DNA from: a bacterium
GTDB lineage: Bacteria > UBA9089 > CG2-30-40-21
NCBI GenBank assembly: GCA_030018795.1
Contig: JASEHA010000157.1
Span: 1 to 5,935, forward strand
DNA: 5,935 bases
Direction: 5' to 3'
A model generated the notes under the pieces. The model was not told where the DNA came from and made no database searches. It saw nothing but the letters and a program-made list of their open reading frames with translations. Numbering within the stretch: position 1 is the stretch's first letter; the number at the start of each line of letters is the position of its first letter. Below, one piece after another: positions 5,784-5,935 of this stretch. Both the position numbers and the translations under genes were made by a program.

Positions 5784-5935
5784 AGAAATTAATATCGAAC
5801 TTAATCTCATGGAAACTGTTGTCCATGAAGTTGTTACTTTGTCAAAAAATATTTCAGACAGAGAAGTAACGAACTGGGAAAAGACAGCGGCATCCGCGTA
5901 TATGGCACAATTCTATACAGGAGTTGAGAATATTC
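5761..5935 (+). CDS. HEPN/HepT-like partner protein, N-terminal part (cut by window end)
   Basis: The gene begins at ATG 5761 inside the end of the MNT gene (23-base overlap, +1 frame) behind AAAAGGA at 5744-5750. It is open to the window edge, giving 58 complete codons. The visible protein is helical: an acidic first helix (MTYEELLEEINIELNLMETV) followed after a charged turn by 'WEKTAASAYMAQFYTGVENI'. The pattern of an aromatic-rich 'FYxGxENI' helix fits HepT-like HEPN ribonucleases, which are four-helix proteins that cut RNA and pair with MNT proteins. The diagnostic RxxxxxH catalytic motif normally lies later and is outside the window, so catalysis cannot be judged. Calling it a substrate-binding HEPN (HI0074-like) subunit instead remains possible. 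Confidence 0.78.
   Translation, partial: MTYEELLEEINIELNLMETVVHEVVTLSKNISDREVTNWEKTAASAYMAQFYTGVENI

Overview
The window looks like a chromosomal piece of a diderm (outer-membrane) bacterium of moderate to low GC. It most resembles the poorly cultured candidate phyla in which PorV/PorQ-like (UPF0164) proteins and large fibronectin-III surface proteins are common. That placement rests on protein style only (signal peptides, an OmpA domain, a PorV-like barrel, a YPNP-type C-terminal domain) and is tentative. The translated genes use the standard bacterial code and strong AGGAGG-type ribosome binding sites.

Layout. Positions 1-148 are a leader with a short palindrome and small direct and inverted repeats. 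Positions 149-3643 encode a 1164-residue secreted protein made of about two and a half copies of a four-domain module plus a C-terminal FlgD/T9SS-like domain. One base after its stop, 3645-5165 encodes a 506-residue hybrid: a PorV-like outer-membrane barrel, a repeat-bearing linker and an OmpA domain of MotB type. Positions 5166-5498 are non-coding as far as can be judged and hold a striking nested palindrome built from an 18-bp tandem unit. From 5499 to the window edge lies a nucleotidyltransferase/HEPN pair (MNT 5499-5783; HEPN partner 5761 to beyond 5935), the arrangement of the MntA-HepT toxin-antitoxin family. Every convincing gene is on the + strand.

How it may work together. The first two genes look translationally coupled. 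They could form a surface unit in which a large adhesive or filament-like protein with a sorting-type C-terminus is handled or held by a barrel protein that is itself tied to peptidoglycan. This is inference; no type IX secretion core gene is visible. The MNT-HEPN pair looks like an independent accessory unit beyond the palindromic array. No RNA gene, CRISPR array, insertion sequence or confident intrinsic terminator was found.
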